Origin: Deltaproteobacteria bacterium
GTDB lineage: Bacteria > Myxococcota_A > Polyangia > Polyangiales > Sandaracinaceae
Assembly (NCBI GenBank): GCA_017303575.1
Contig: JAFLCL010000016.1
Coordinates: forward strand, 1-64,000
Length of the DNA stretch: 64,000 nucleotides
Reading direction: 5' to 3'
Each line of letters begins with the position of its first letter. The first letter of the stretch is position 1. The notes under the pieces are model-generated. The model ran no database searches and was not told where the DNA came from. It saw nothing but the letters and a program-made list of their open reading frames with translations. Shown here in pieces: positions 37,415 through 46,543 of this stretch. The position numbers and the translations under genes were made by a program.

Positions 37415-37730
37415 GGGATCTGGTTCCGGTTCCGGTTCCGGGATCCGGTTCCGGTTCCGGTTCCGGGATCCGGTTCCGGTTCCGGGATCCGGTTCCGGGT
37501 TCCGGTTCCGGTTCCGGGATCCGGTTCCGGGATCCGGTTCCGGGATCCGGTTCCGGGATCCGGTTCCGGTTCCGGGATCCGGTTCCGGTTCCGGATCCGG
37601 TTCCGGTTCCGGGATCCGGTTCCGGTTCCGGGATCCGGTTCCGGTTCCGGTTCCGGGATCCGGATCCGGATCCGGTTCCGGGATTCGGTTCCGGGATCCG
37701 GTTCCGGTTCCGCTTCCGGCTCTTGGTTCA
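37415..37730 (+). repeat. GGTTCC/GGATCC array 1
   Basis: About 315 bases consist of GGTTCC hexamers interrupted by the 7-base GGGATCC, with GGTTCC always on the plus strand. Because the 7-mer shifts the frame each time, all six frames stay open, giving meaningless peptides rich in Gly-Ser, Arg-Phe, Pro-Val, Glu-Pro and Gly-Thr. The array fills the space between the start of the HerA-like gene (37360) and the 3' end of the four-helix gene (37728). No gene or promoter was recognised in this interval. Confidence 0.95.
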
Positions 37731-38090
37731 GGCGCGCATTCGCCGCCAAGTCATGGCCGCGACCCGATCGAGCGCTGCGTCGATGTCGGTCGCGTCGGCC
37801 TCCGTGAGGTAGCCCCACGCCGCCGCGACCTGAATGCCTGCGCGCACTTCTCGCGCGCTGCCGAGAGCCGTGTGGAGTCTGGCGCGCCGATTGCCGCGGT
37901 CGCTTCCCTCCGCCTCCGCCAGATTCAACGCGACGCTGCTGGCAGCGCGTCGAATCTGGCGGGTCAGGTCTCGGTCGTGGCCCTCGATGACGCGGACGAT
38001 GGGTCTGAGTCGAGCAACGACCTGGAGCATCAGCGTGAGCGCCGAATTTTGGCGTTCGATGGTCACGTCAACTTCGTCGACCAGACTCAC
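37728..38090 (-). CDS. Four-helix-bundle protein (S23/23S-IVS family)
   Basis: This 120-residue protein starts at a GTG at 38090 that overlaps the TGA of the upstream gene (GTGA). The pattern 'DLTRQIRRAASSVALNLAEA' followed by 'ARLHTALGSAREVRAGIQVA' is the signature of the four-helix-bundle family that includes proteins encoded in 23S rRNA intervening sequences and the Avd proteins of diversity-generating retroelements. These pentameric bundles bind nucleic acids. No reverse transcriptase is nearby, so an Avd role is unlikely. The stop lies at the edge of GGTTCC array 1. Confidence 0.82.
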   Translation of the reverse strand: MSLVDEVDVTIERQNSALTLMLQVVARLRPIVRVIEGHDRDLTRQIRRAASSVALNLAEAEGSDRGNRRARLHTALGSAREVRAGIQVAAAWGYLTEADATDIDAALDRVAAMTWRRMRA

Positions 38091-39082
38091 GTGTTCGGAA
38101 ACGCGGGACCCCCGTTGATGGGAAATGCCGGACCACCATTGACCGGCACGGGTCCACCGGGCGTGACGAACGCGTCGTCGTCGCCACCGAGGTCCTCGTC
38201 CTCGCTCTCCTTGCCCTTGCGACTGCGACGGCCCGAGTAGAGCGACGGGACGAAGCGCTGCGCGTCGCCCTCGAAGTGACGGATGAAGAGCACCATGCGG
38301 CGCAGCTCCTCGTACTCACGCACGAGCAGGCTGAGCGCGCGCAGCCGCGTCTCGAGCGCCGACGTACGACCGCTGCTGCCCTGCGGCCCTGCGGCGAGCG
38401 CCTTGCCGAACCGATCGGCGATCTCCTCCGCCGCGTCGAGCACGTCCGGCGTGATGGGCGTGTGCGCAGCGATGGCGCGCCAGTTCTCGCGAAGGAGAGA
38501 CGCCAGGCCGATCACGGCGTCGAGCGCACCCTGGTAGCTGCGCGGGTCGCGGTGGCTCGCGACGGAGGCGCGCGAGAGGTGCCCGCGGATCGCGAGGGAC
38601 TCGGCGTCGACGAACAGCCGCTCGTGCATCGCGACGATCTCGCGGTGCATGGGCGCGAGCTGGACGCCCTCCTCCTGGCGCTCGTGGTCGTTCCAGGCCT
38701 GACGCGCCGCCTTCGCGGTGGTGTCGAGGCCATCCAGGATCTGCGCCGCGAAGGGGCCGAACTGGGCGACGAGCTCACCACGGAGCTCCCCCGCGGTGTG
38801 CACCGCAGCGCGCGCGACGGTGGTGGCGAAGGGGACGTCGAGGCGGATGCGACGGTTGATCCTCTCCTCGGGCATCGCCGCGAGGCGCTCCCGACGCGCC
38901 TCGAGCGCGGCCTGGTAGCTGCTGGTGTCGTTCTGGTTGTCGTTGAGGTTCGGCACGTTGTTCTCCTTGTTCTCCTTGCTGTTCTGGCTCTGGGTTTCGT
39001 TGAGGTTCGGCATGTTCGCTTCCTTGTGTTCCTTGCTGACGTTGAGGGTTTCGATCGACCGGGAACCAACTGAGGTGGGCAT
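38087..39082 (-). CDS. Helical protein with repeats at both ends, coupled to four-helix gene
   Basis: This 331-residue protein starts at ATG 39082 after a perfect AAAGGAGG. The N-terminal 45 residues are polar with a near-duplicated 'MPNLNETQSQN'/'VPNLNDNQND' unit. The long middle is helical ('AAQILDGLDTTAKAARQAWN', 'LLVREYEELRRMVLFIRHF'). The end has an acidic stretch, then a degenerate Gly-Gly-Pro repeat ('VNGGPAFPINGGPAF'). It has no cysteine, signal peptide or known motif. The stop overlaps the start of the four-helix gene, so the products are probably made in a fixed ratio and may work together. Function is unknown. Confidence 0.75.
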   Translation of the reverse strand: MPTSVGSRSIETLNVSKEHKEANMPNLNETQSQNSKENKENNVPNLNDNQNDTSSYQAALEARRERLAAMPEERINRRIRLDVPFATTVARAAVHTAGELRGELVAQFGPFAAQILDGLDTTAKAARQAWNDHERQEEGVQLAPMHREIVAMHERLFVDAESLAIRGHLSRASVASHRDPRSYQGALDAVIGLASLLRENWRAIAAHTPITPDVLDAAEEIADRFGKALAAGPQGSSGRTSALETRLRALSLLVREYEELRRMVLFIRHFEGDAQRFVPSLYSGRRSRKGKESEDEDLGGDDDAFVTPGGPVPVNGGPAFPINGGPAFPNT

Positions 39083-39181
39083 GAGCGCCCTCCTTTCCTG
39101 CGGTGCACTTCGCGCCGCTGGTGCAGTCATCAGCCCAGCCCCGATCCGGTTTCGTCCCCTCGCGAACAATTTCACAACGAG

Positions 39182-39205
39182 CCGGGAACACTGGCGTTTT
39201 CCCGG
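39182..39205. promoter_or_regulatory. CCGGGAA/TTCCCGG palindrome upstream of the helical-protein gene
   Basis: A perfect 7-bp inverted repeat with a 10-base spacer lies about 100 bases upstream of the ATG at 39082 in an unusually AT-containing stretch (AATTTCACAACG nearby). It could be an operator or a hairpin in the leader of the unknown two-gene unit. Confidence 0.4.
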
Positions 39206-39268
39206 ACACGCACGCACCCCGACGCCCTTACGCACGCCACGGATCGGGCTCCGAACCTCCCCCGATCG

Positions 39269-39520
39269 CTGTCGTCAGCGTCCGATCAGCGTCCGAACCT
39301 CGCCGATCGCTGTCGTCAGCGTCCGTTGAGCTTCCGAAGCTCCGCCGACGCTGTCGTCAGCGTGATCGCGAGGTTCCGAAGCTCCGACGGCGCTGTCGTC
39401 AGCGTGATCGGGAGGTTCCGAAGCTCCGAAGGCGCTGTCGTCAGCGTGATCGCGAGGTTCCGAAGCTCCGACGGGGCTGTCGTCAGCGGGGTGGGGAGGA
39501 TCGGAGGCTGGAACGGCGGT
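39269..39520 (+). repeat. 42-bp tandem repeat upstream of hsdM
   Basis: CTGTCGTCAGCG recurs at 39269, 39310, 39351, 39393, 39435 and 39477, so the period is 41, 41, 42, 42, 42 bases. From 39340 the whole unit is repeated, including GATCGCGAGGTTCCGAAGCTCCGA, with few changes. The two 41-base steps break any reading frame, so it is probably not a protein repeat, and there are no spacers, so it is not CRISPR. The 650-base interval 39083-39732 otherwise holds no recognisable gene. The array ends about 210 bases before hsdM and may hold regulator sites. Confidence 0.9.
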
Positions 39521-39732
39521 CGCGACAGCGATCGCGGAAGTTCCGATGCTGAAACTGCGGTCGAAAGACCCCGGGTGAGAGGTTGCGAAGCAGAACGCGT
39601 CACACGCGCGAGGGCGAATCAGCTCGAGTCGCCAGCGTCGACGTGCGCGGGCTTCGCCGAGACCACACGCGCACGCTCGGCCGCAAGGCTTGTAGGGGAT
39701 GTGGGTCTCCCGCTACGGTCGTCCGCCATTGC

Positions 39733-42195
39733 ATGCCGATCAAGAAGTCCGAGCTCTACACGTCCCTCTGGAAATCCTGCGACGAACTGCGCGGCGGCAT
39801 GGATGCCTCGCAGTACAAGGATTACGTCCTGGTCCTCTTGTTCGTGAAGTACGTCTCGGACAAGGCCGCCAGCCAGAAGAACTACCTGCTCGACGTCCCC
39901 GAGGGGGGCAGCTTCGCCGACATGGTCGCGCTCAAGGGCGACAAAGAGATCGGCGACAAGCTGAACAAGATCATCGCCAAGCTCGCCGACAAGAATGAGC
40001 TCAAGGGCGTGATCGACGTCGCCGACTGGAACGACGCCGACAAGCTGGGCAAGGGCAAGGACATGGTGGACCGGCTGTCGAACCTGGTCGCCATCTTCGA
40101 CAACCCGGCCCTCGACTTCCGGGGCAACCGCGCCGAGGGCGACGACCTGCTCGGCGACGCCTACGAGTACCTGATGCGCCACTTCGCCACCGAGAGTGGC
40201 AAGAGCAAGGGCCAGTTCTACACGCCGGCCGAGGTCTCGCGGATCATGGCCAAGGTCATCGGCGTTGGCAGCGCCAAGAGCGCGAGCCAGACCATCCACG
40301 ATCCCACCTGCGGCTCGGGCTCGCTCCTCCTCAAGGCGCACGACGAGGCCAAGGGCGCCACTGGCCTCGACCTCGCGCTCTACGGCCAGGAGATGGACAA
40401 TGCCACCAAGGCGCTGGCCCGCATGAATCTCATCCTGCACGACTGCCCCACCGGCGAGATCTGGCAGGACAACACGCTCTCCGCGCCGCACTTCAAGGAC
40501 GCCAAGAGCGGGGCGCTCAAGACATTCGACTTCGTCGTCGCCAACCCGCCGTTCTCCACCAAGGCGTGGACCAACGGCTTCGACCCCGCCAACGACCAGT
40601 ACGGCCGCTTCGCCTTCGGCGTCCCGCCTCAGAAGAACGGTGACTACGCCTTCCTGCTCCACATCCTCTCTTGCCTCAAGAGCACTGGCAAAGGTGCGGT
40701 GATTCTCCCCCACGGTGTGCTCTTCCGTGGTGGTGCCGAGGCCACCATCCGTCGCGAGGTCGTCAAGCGCGGCTACATCAAGGGCATCATCGGCCTGCCG
40801 GCGAACCTCTTCTACGGCACCGGCATCCCCGCCTGCATCCTGGTGCTCGACAAGGAAGGCGCCGCCGCCCGCAAGGGCATCTTCATGATCGACGCCTCCA
40901 AGGGCTTCATCAAGGATGGCAACAAGAACCGGCTGCGGGCGCAGGATATCCACAAGATCGTCGATGCGTTCACGCGCCTGCTCGAGCTCCCGCGCTACTC
41001 GCGCATGGTGCCGCTGGGGGAAATCAGCGACCCGAAGAACGACTTCAACCTGAACCTGCCGCGCTACATCGACTCAAGCGAACCCGAGGACATCCAGGAC
41101 ATCGACGGCCACCTGCGCGGCGGCATCCCCGACCGCGACCTCGACGCGCTGGAGCGGTACTGGAAGGTGTTCCCCGGCGTGCGCGAGGCGTTGTTCAAGA
41201 AGGCCGGACGCCCGGGCTACAGCGAGCTCAAGGTCGCCGCCACCGACATCAAGGCCACCATCTTCGGCCACGCCGAGTTCACCGCCTGGAGCACGCAGAC
41301 CAAGAAGCTGTTCGCCAAGTGGCGAGCCGAGGTCGCGCCCCGCCTGGCGGGCATCAAGAAGGGCGACAAGCCCAAGGTGCTCATCGAGTCGCTCGCCGAG
41401 GAGCTGCTGGCCACGTTCCAGACGGCGAAGCTGCTCGACGCTTACGACATCTACCAGCACCTGATGGACTACTGGGCCGACGCCATGCAGGACGACGTCT
41501 ACCTCATCGCCAGCGACGGCTGGCGCGAGGCCGCCAAGCCGAGACAGATGATCGAGGACAAGGACAAGAAGTCCAAGGACAAGCCCGACTTCATCCTCGG
41601 CAAGCAGAAGTTCAAGGTCGAGCTGATTCCACCCGCGCTGCTCATCGCTCGCCACTTCGCCGCCGAGCAGGCCGCCATCGAGAGGCTCGAGTCGGAAGCG
41701 GCGGCCGTCGCCCAGGAGATGGAGGAGTTGGCCGAGGCGCACGGTGGCGAAGACGGCCTCTTCGCAGAGGCCAAGAACGACAAGGACAAGCTCACCAAGG
41801 CCTCGGTGTCAGCGCGGCTCAAGGACATCAAGAACGACCGCGACGCCGCTTCCGAGCGCAAGGTATTGGGGGACTACCTGGCCCTCGTCGAGAAGGAGTC
41901 GGAGGTCAGCGCGAAGGTCAAGACCGCGCAGGAAGAGCTCACCGCGAAGGTCGCCGCCAAGTACGGGAAGCTGACCGAGGACGACATCAAGGCCCTGGTT
42001 GTCGAGGACAAGTGGCTGGCCACGCTCGAGGCGGCCGTGCAGGGGGAACTCGACCGAGTGTCGCAGACGCTGACTGGCCGCGTGCGTGAGCTTGCCGATC
42101 GCTACGCCACCCCGCTGCCGAAGCTGACCACTGAGCTGTCCCTCCTCGCCGCTAGAGTCGATGAGCATCTCAGAAGTATGGGGGCAGCGTGGTAG
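39733..42195 (+). CDS. hsdM: Type I restriction-modification methyltransferase (HsdM)
   Basis: This 820-residue N6-adenine methyltransferase subunit has an N-terminal HsdM_N helical domain (about 1-130). The SAM-binding 'DPTCGSGSLLLKAH' follows near residue 190, then the catalytic 'VVANPPFS' near residue 269. It is longer than the classic 500-residue HsdM: residues about 440-820 form a charged, coiled-coil-rich extension ('EQAAIERLESEAAAVAQEM'), typical of the large-HsdM class. It methylates host DNA together with HsdS and is needed for HsdR cleavage. The end overlaps hsdS by seven bases. Confidence 0.95.
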   Translation: MPIKKSELYTSLWKSCDELRGGMDASQYKDYVLVLLFVKYVSDKAASQKNYLLDVPEGGSFADMVALKGDKEIGDKLNKIIAKLADKNELKGVIDVADWNDADKLGKGKDMVDRLSNLVAIFDNPALDFRGNRAEGDDLLGDAYEYLMRHFATESGKSKGQFYTPAEVSRIMAKVIGVGSAKSASQTIHDPTCGSGSLLLKAHDEAKGATGLDLALYGQEMDNATKALARMNLILHDCPTGEIWQDNTLSAPHFKDAKSGALKTFDFVVANPPFSTKAWTNGFDPANDQYGRFAFGVPPQKNGDYAFLLHILSCLKSTGKGAVILPHGVLFRGGAEATIRREVVKRGYIKGIIGLPANLFYGTGIPACILVLDKEGAAARKGIFMIDASKGFIKDGNKNRLRAQDIHKIVDAFTRLLELPRYSRMVPLGEISDPKNDFNLNLPRYIDSSEPEDIQDIDGHLRGGIPDRDLDALERYWKVFPGVREALFKKAGRPGYSELKVAATDIKATIFGHAEFTAWSTQTKKLFAKWRAEVAPRLAGIKKGDKPKVLIESLAEELLATFQTAKLLDAYDIYQHLMDYWADAMQDDVYLIASDGWREAAKPRQMIEDKDKKSKDKPDFILGKQKFKVELIPPALLIARHFAAEQAAIERLESEAAAVAQEMEELAEAHGGEDGLFAEAKNDKDKLTKASVSARLKDIKNDRDAASERKVLGDYLALVEKESEVSAKVKTAQEELTAKVAAKYGKLTEDDIKALVVEDKWLATLEAAVQGELDRVSQTLTGRVRELADRYATPLPKLTTELSLLAARVDEHLRSMGAAW

Positions 42196-43442
42196 CCACA
42201 GCCGCGGCACTACACGAGTCGTGGGCATCCCCTAAAGGCTGGAAGCCAGTTTGCTTGGGGCAGATCTCGAGCCTCATCACGAGCGGGTCACGCGGCTGGG
42301 CAGCGCACTACGCTGACGTGGGCGCTCTGTTTGTGCGAAGCCAGAACGTGCGCGACGGGCGGCTAGATTTCAGCGACCGGCAATGCGTCGTCCCGCCAGC
42401 CGGGTCTGAAGGCACTCGGACACGTCTCGCTCCTGGCGACGTGTTGATTACGATCACCGGCAATAGCGTCGGCAATGTCGCCTGGGTGGACCAAGATTAT
42501 GGCGACGCCTACATAAGCCAGCACGTTGGACTCGTAAGGCTGACCGACCCGACGCTTGCGCCCTTTGTTTGCCGGTACCTCGCGCCAGGGGCACCAGGAA
42601 ATCCGCAAATTGCTGCGAGTCAGTCCGGACAGAGCAAGCCGGGTTTGAACTTGGGGAACCTTGCGGAGTTCCTGGTCAACTTCCCGCCTCCAGTCGAAGC
42701 CAAGGCCATCGCAACAACGCTGAGCGATGTGGATGCGCTGCTCGGTGCGCTGGACCGACTCATCGCCAAGAAGCGCGACCTCAAGCAAGCCGCCATGCAG
42801 CAGCTCCTCACCGGCCAGACCCGCCTGCCGGGGTTCAGTGGCAAGTGGGAGGAGCGGCGTGTTTGCGACATGGGCGAGGTGCTGGCAGGCAAGGCCCTCG
42901 ACGTGCATGGAGCCGGACGTCACCGGCCGTACCTGCGAACCAAGAACGTCCTCGACGGGCGCATCGACATCGACGATGTCCTGGAGATGCCGATGACCGA
43001 TGCGGAGTTCGAGCGGTTCCGCGTCAAGCACGGCGACGTACTCCTCAATGAGGGTCAGTCGGTGGAGCTGGTCGGACGGTGCTCTCTCTACCGCGACGAA
43101 CTCCCGGTCCCGTGCGCGATGCAGAACCAGCTACTCCGCTTTCGCGCCAAGCCGACGACCGCGTCGTCGTTCGCTGAGCAGGTATTTCGATGCTGTCAGC
43201 ACGACGGCACGTTCGCTTCGATCGCGACCCAGACAACCTCGGTAGCGCACCTCGGCAGTGTCCGATTTGCCAACCTTCGACTGCGTTGGCCCCTTGAACT
43301 CAAGGAGCAGGAAGCTGTTGGAGGCGTCCTTGCCGACATGGACGCCGAACTCCTTGCCCTCGAACAACGCCGCGACAAGACGCACCTGCTCAAGCAGGGG
43401 ATGATGCAGGAGCTGCTCACCGGAAGGACGCGCCTCGTATGA
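42189..43442 (+). CDS. hsdS: Type I restriction-modification specificity subunit (HsdS)
   Basis: This 417-residue protein starts at a GTG at 42189 inside the end of hsdM. There are two target-recognition domains: about 15-180 and 220-385. Each is followed by a conserved helix-linker, 'KKRDLKQAAMQQLLTGQTRL' and 'HLLKQGMMQELLTGRTRLV'. The pair sets the bipartite target sequence, which cannot be predicted by eye. The first domain (about 42240-42720) uses many A/T-ending codons, unlike hsdM and hsdR, as expected if recognition domains are swapped between strains. The stop overlaps the hsdR start (ATGA). Confidence 0.93.
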   Translation: MVATAAALHESWASPKGWKPVCLGQISSLITSGSRGWAAHYADVGALFVRSQNVRDGRLDFSDRQCVVPPAGSEGTRTRLAPGDVLITITGNSVGNVAWVDQDYGDAYISQHVGLVRLTDPTLAPFVCRYLAPGAPGNPQIAASQSGQSKPGLNLGNLAEFLVNFPPPVEAKAIATTLSDVDALLGALDRLIAKKRDLKQAAMQQLLTGQTRLPGFSGKWEERRVCDMGEVLAGKALDVHGAGRHRPYLRTKNVLDGRIDIDDVLEMPMTDAEFERFRVKHGDVLLNEGQSVELVGRCSLYRDELPVPCAMQNQLLRFRAKPTTASSFAEQVFRCCQHDGTFASIATQTTSVAHLGSVRFANLRLRWPLELKEQEAVGGVLADMDAELLALEQRRDKTHLLKQGMMQELLTGRTRLV

Positions 43443-46400
43443 GCACCATCGGCGAAGCGGAGAAGCGGACCCAGCGGCGCGTCGCCCGGCTGTTCGTCGA
43501 TGATCTCGGCTACGAGCACCTCGGCAACCTGAGCGAAGGCGACAACCGTAACATCATCGAGGGCCAGCTCGAGCACTTCCTGTGGGCCTATCAGGGCTTC
43601 GCCGAGCGCGAGGACGGCGACACCGTCATGCGCCGCGCCATCGCCGAGGTCGTCAAGGTCGCGGGCAATACCAGCCTCAGCCTCTACGACCGCAACCGCG
43701 CCGTCTACGAGCTCCTGCGCTACGGCGTGAAGGTCAAGGTCGACGTCGGGGCGCAAACCGAGACCGTCTGGCTGATCGACTGGAAGACGCCGGAGAAGAA
43801 CCGCTTCGCCATCGCCGAGGAGGTCACGGTCAAGCCGGCCGACCCGAAGGCCCACGGCAAGCGCCCCGACATCGTCCTGTACGTCAACGGCATCGCGCTC
43901 GGGGTCCTCGAGCTCAAGCGTTCGACCGTGTCGGTGGCCGAGGGCATCCGCCAGAACCTCGACAACCAGAAGAAGGAGTTCATCCAGCCCTTCTTCTCGA
44001 CCATGCAGTACGTCATGGCCGGCAACGACACCGAAGGTCTGCGCTACGGCACCATCCAGACCCCCGAGAAGTACTACCTCACCTGGAAGGAAGACGGCCC
44101 CGGCGACAACCCGCTCGACAACGGCCTCCGCCAGCTCTGCGGCACGGCCCGGTTCCTCGAGCTCATCCACGACTTCATCGTCTTCGACGCCGGCATCAAG
44201 AAGCTCTGCCGCCACAACCAGTACTTCGGCGTTCGCGCTGCGCAGGAGCACGTCCGCCGCCGAGAGGGCGGCATCCTGTGGCACACGCAGGGCAGCGGCA
44301 AGAGCCTCACCATGGTGTGGCTGGCCAAGTGGATCCGCGAGAACGTGAAGGACTCCCGCGTCCTCATCATCACCGATCGCACCGAGCTCGACGAGCAGAT
44401 CGAAAAGGTCTTCAAGGGTGTCGCTGAGGACATCCACCGCACCAAGTCGGGCGCCGACCTCATCGCCGCGCTGAACGCGACCAAGCCGTGGCTCCTCTGC
44501 TCGCTCATCCACAAGTTCGGCGGCAAGGAGGATGGTGAGCAGGTCGGCGACATCAAGGGCTTCGTCGAGGAGCTCAAGAAGTCGCTGCCCAAGGACTTCC
44601 GTCCCAAGGGGGATCTCTTCGTCTTCGTGGACGAGTGCCACCGCACTCAGTCCGGCGACCTGCACGAGGCCATGAAGGCCATCATGCCGGGCGCGGTCTT
44701 CATCGGCTTCACCGGCACGCCGCTGCTCAAGGCCGACAAGAAGAAGAGCATCGAGATCTTCGGCCGCTACATCCACACCTACAAGTTCGACGAGGCCGTG
44801 AAGGACGGCGTGGTGCTCGACCTCCGTTACGAGGCTCGCGACATCGACCAGAGCATCACCTCGCAGACGAAGACCGATCAGTGGTTCGAGGCGAAGACCA
44901 AGGGCCTCACGCCGCTGGCGAAGGCCCAGCTCAAGGCGCGCTGGGGCACGATGCAGAAAGTGCTCTCCAGCCAGTCTCGCCTGCAGAAGATCGCGGCCGA
45001 TCTCCTCCTCGACATGGAGACCCGCGACCGCCTGAAGAGCGGGCGAGGCAACGCGATGCTGGTGGCGGGGAGTATCTACGAGGCGTGCAAGTTCTACGAG
45101 CTCCTCGCCAAGACCCTTCTCGGCGGCAAGTGCGCGATCGTCACGTCGTACACGCCGCGGGCGGCGGACATCAAGGGCCAGGAGAGCGGCGAGGGCGCCA
45201 CCGACGCGCTGGAGAAGTACGGCACCTACCGGCAGATGCTGGCCGACTGGTTCAACGAGCCACCCGAGCAAGCGGTGACCAAGGTCGAAGCCTTCGAGAA
45301 GGCGGTGAAGAAGAAGTTCATCGACGAACCCGGGCAGATGAAGCTCTTGATCGTCGTCGACAAGCTGCTCACCGGGTTCGATGCGCCGCCGGCCACGTAC
45401 CTCTACATCGACAAGCAGATGCGGGATCACGGCCTCTTCCAGGCGATCTGCCGCGTCAACCGTCTCGACGGGGACGACAAGGAGTTCGGCTACATCGTCG
45501 ACTACAAGGACCTCTTCAAGAGCCTGGAGGGAGCCGTCGAGGACTACACGTCCGGGGCGCTCGATGGCTACGACAAGGAGGATGTCGCGGGCCTTCTCAA
45601 GGACCGGCTCAAGAAGGCCCGGGAGCAGCTCGAAGACGCGCTCGAGGCGGTACGTGCCCTCTGTGAGCCCGTCGCGCCGCCAAGGGATGACCAAGCGTTC
45701 TACGCGTACTTCTCGTCTGCCGAACACGGGAACGGTGCGCAGCTCAAGGCCAACGAGCCCCAGCGCCTCGCTCTCTACAAGCTCACGTCGTCCCTCGTGC
45801 GGGCGTACGCGAATCTCGCGAGCGAGATGACGGAGGCCGGGTACACGGCCGCGGAGGCCGAGCAGATCAAGAAGGACGTCACCTTCTACGAGAACCTTCG
45901 TGCCCAGGTGAAGCTGCACAGCGGTGACGCGATCGATCTGAAGCAGTACGAGCCGGCGATGCGGCACCTCATCGACACGTACATCCGTGCCGAGGAGAGC
46001 GAGAAGGTCTCCGAGTTCGATGACCTCTCGTTGGTCCAGCTCATCGTCGAGCGCGGTGCTGCAGCTGTGAAGGCGTTGCCCGAGGCGATTCGCAAGAAGG
46101 AGACGGCGACGGCGGAGACCATCGAGAACAACGTCCGCAAGCTCATCATCGACGAGTCGCCCATCAACCCGAAGTACTACGAGAAGATGTCGGAGCTCCT
46201 CGACTCGTTGATCGAGCAGCGACGACAAGCGGCGATCACTTATCAGGAGTACCTCGCGAAGATCGTGGAACTGACGAGGAAGGCAAAGAGCGGTCCGAAC
46301 GCGGGCGCCTACCCGCCGTCGCTCGACAGCACCGCCCGGCGGGCGCTGTACGACAACCTCGATCGTGACGAGGCGCTGGCGCTCAAGGTCGACCAAGCCG

Positions 46401-46543
46401 TGCGGGCGAGCCTGCAGGACAGCTGGCGCGGGAACGCGCTCAAGACCAAGCGCGTGCGCCAGGCGATCGCCGCGCTCCTCGACGGGGACGACGCCCGCAC
46501 CGATCGAACGCTCGAGCTCGTGAAGAAGCAAAATGATTACTGA
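43439..46543 (+). CDS. hsdR: Type I restriction endonuclease/translocase subunit (HsdR)
   Basis: This is a 1034-residue motor and nuclease. The N-terminal PD-(D/E)xK site is intact: Asp144 in 'RPDIVLYVNG' and Glu158-x-Lys160 in 'VLELKRS'. The SF2 helicase motifs follow: Walker A 'TQGSGKSLTMVW' near residue 283, DEAD-type 'FVDECHRTQSG' near 400 and 'GFTGTPLL' near 421. The C-terminal helical region binds the methylase core. It translocates DNA and cuts away from unmethylated targets. All key residues are present, so the system looks functional. Its end overlaps the metallopeptidase gene by 11 bases. Confidence 0.95.
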   Translation: MSTIGEAEKRTQRRVARLFVDDLGYEHLGNLSEGDNRNIIEGQLEHFLWAYQGFAEREDGDTVMRRAIAEVVKVAGNTSLSLYDRNRAVYELLRYGVKVKVDVGAQTETVWLIDWKTPEKNRFAIAEEVTVKPADPKAHGKRPDIVLYVNGIALGVLELKRSTVSVAEGIRQNLDNQKKEFIQPFFSTMQYVMAGNDTEGLRYGTIQTPEKYYLTWKEDGPGDNPLDNGLRQLCGTARFLELIHDFIVFDAGIKKLCRHNQYFGVRAAQEHVRRREGGILWHTQGSGKSLTMVWLAKWIRENVKDSRVLIITDRTELDEQIEKVFKGVAEDIHRTKSGADLIAALNATKPWLLCSLIHKFGGKEDGEQVGDIKGFVEELKKSLPKDFRPKGDLFVFVDECHRTQSGDLHEAMKAIMPGAVFIGFTGTPLLKADKKKSIEIFGRYIHTYKFDEAVKDGVVLDLRYEARDIDQSITSQTKTDQWFEAKTKGLTPLAKAQLKARWGTMQKVLSSQSRLQKIAADLLLDMETRDRLKSGRGNAMLVAGSIYEACKFYELLAKTLLGGKCAIVTSYTPRAADIKGQESGEGATDALEKYGTYRQMLADWFNEPPEQAVTKVEAFEKAVKKKFIDEPGQMKLLIVVDKLLTGFDAPPATYLYIDKQMRDHGLFQAICRVNRLDGDDKEFGYIVDYKDLFKSLEGAVEDYTSGALDGYDKEDVAGLLKDRLKKAREQLEDALEAVRALCEPVAPPRDDQAFYAYFSSAEHGNGAQLKANEPQRLALYKLTSSLVRAYANLASEMTEAGYTAAEAEQIKKDVTFYENLRAQVKLHSGDAIDLKQYEPAMRHLIDTYIRAEESEKVSEFDDLSLVQLIVERGAAAVKALPEAIRKKETATAETIENNVRKLIIDESPINPKYYEKMSELLDSLIEQRRQAAITYQEYLAKIVELTRKAKSGPNAGAYPPSLDSTARRALYDNLDRDEALALKVDQAVRASLQDSWRGNALKTKRVRQAIAALLDGDDARTDRTLELVKKQNDY

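Noticed and set aside
37415-37730. GGTTCC array 1 as a gene for a repeat protein (GSGSG, PVPV, EPEP)
   Set aside because: All frames are open because the units lack stops, and the 7-base units change frame at irregular intervals, so no consistent protein repeat is kept.
37728-38090. Avd accessory protein of a diversity-generating retroelement
   Set aside because: The fold family is shared, but there is no reverse transcriptase, template repeat or variable repeat in the window.
39269-39520. CRISPR array
   Set aside because: The complete 42-base unit is repeated with no variable spacers, and no cas gene is present.
39316-39603. Minus-strand protein with a 14-residue leucine-rich repeat over the 42-bp array
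   Set aside because: The plus frame looks just as protein-like, the 41-base steps break the frame at one end, and no ribosome-binding site or known domain was seen.
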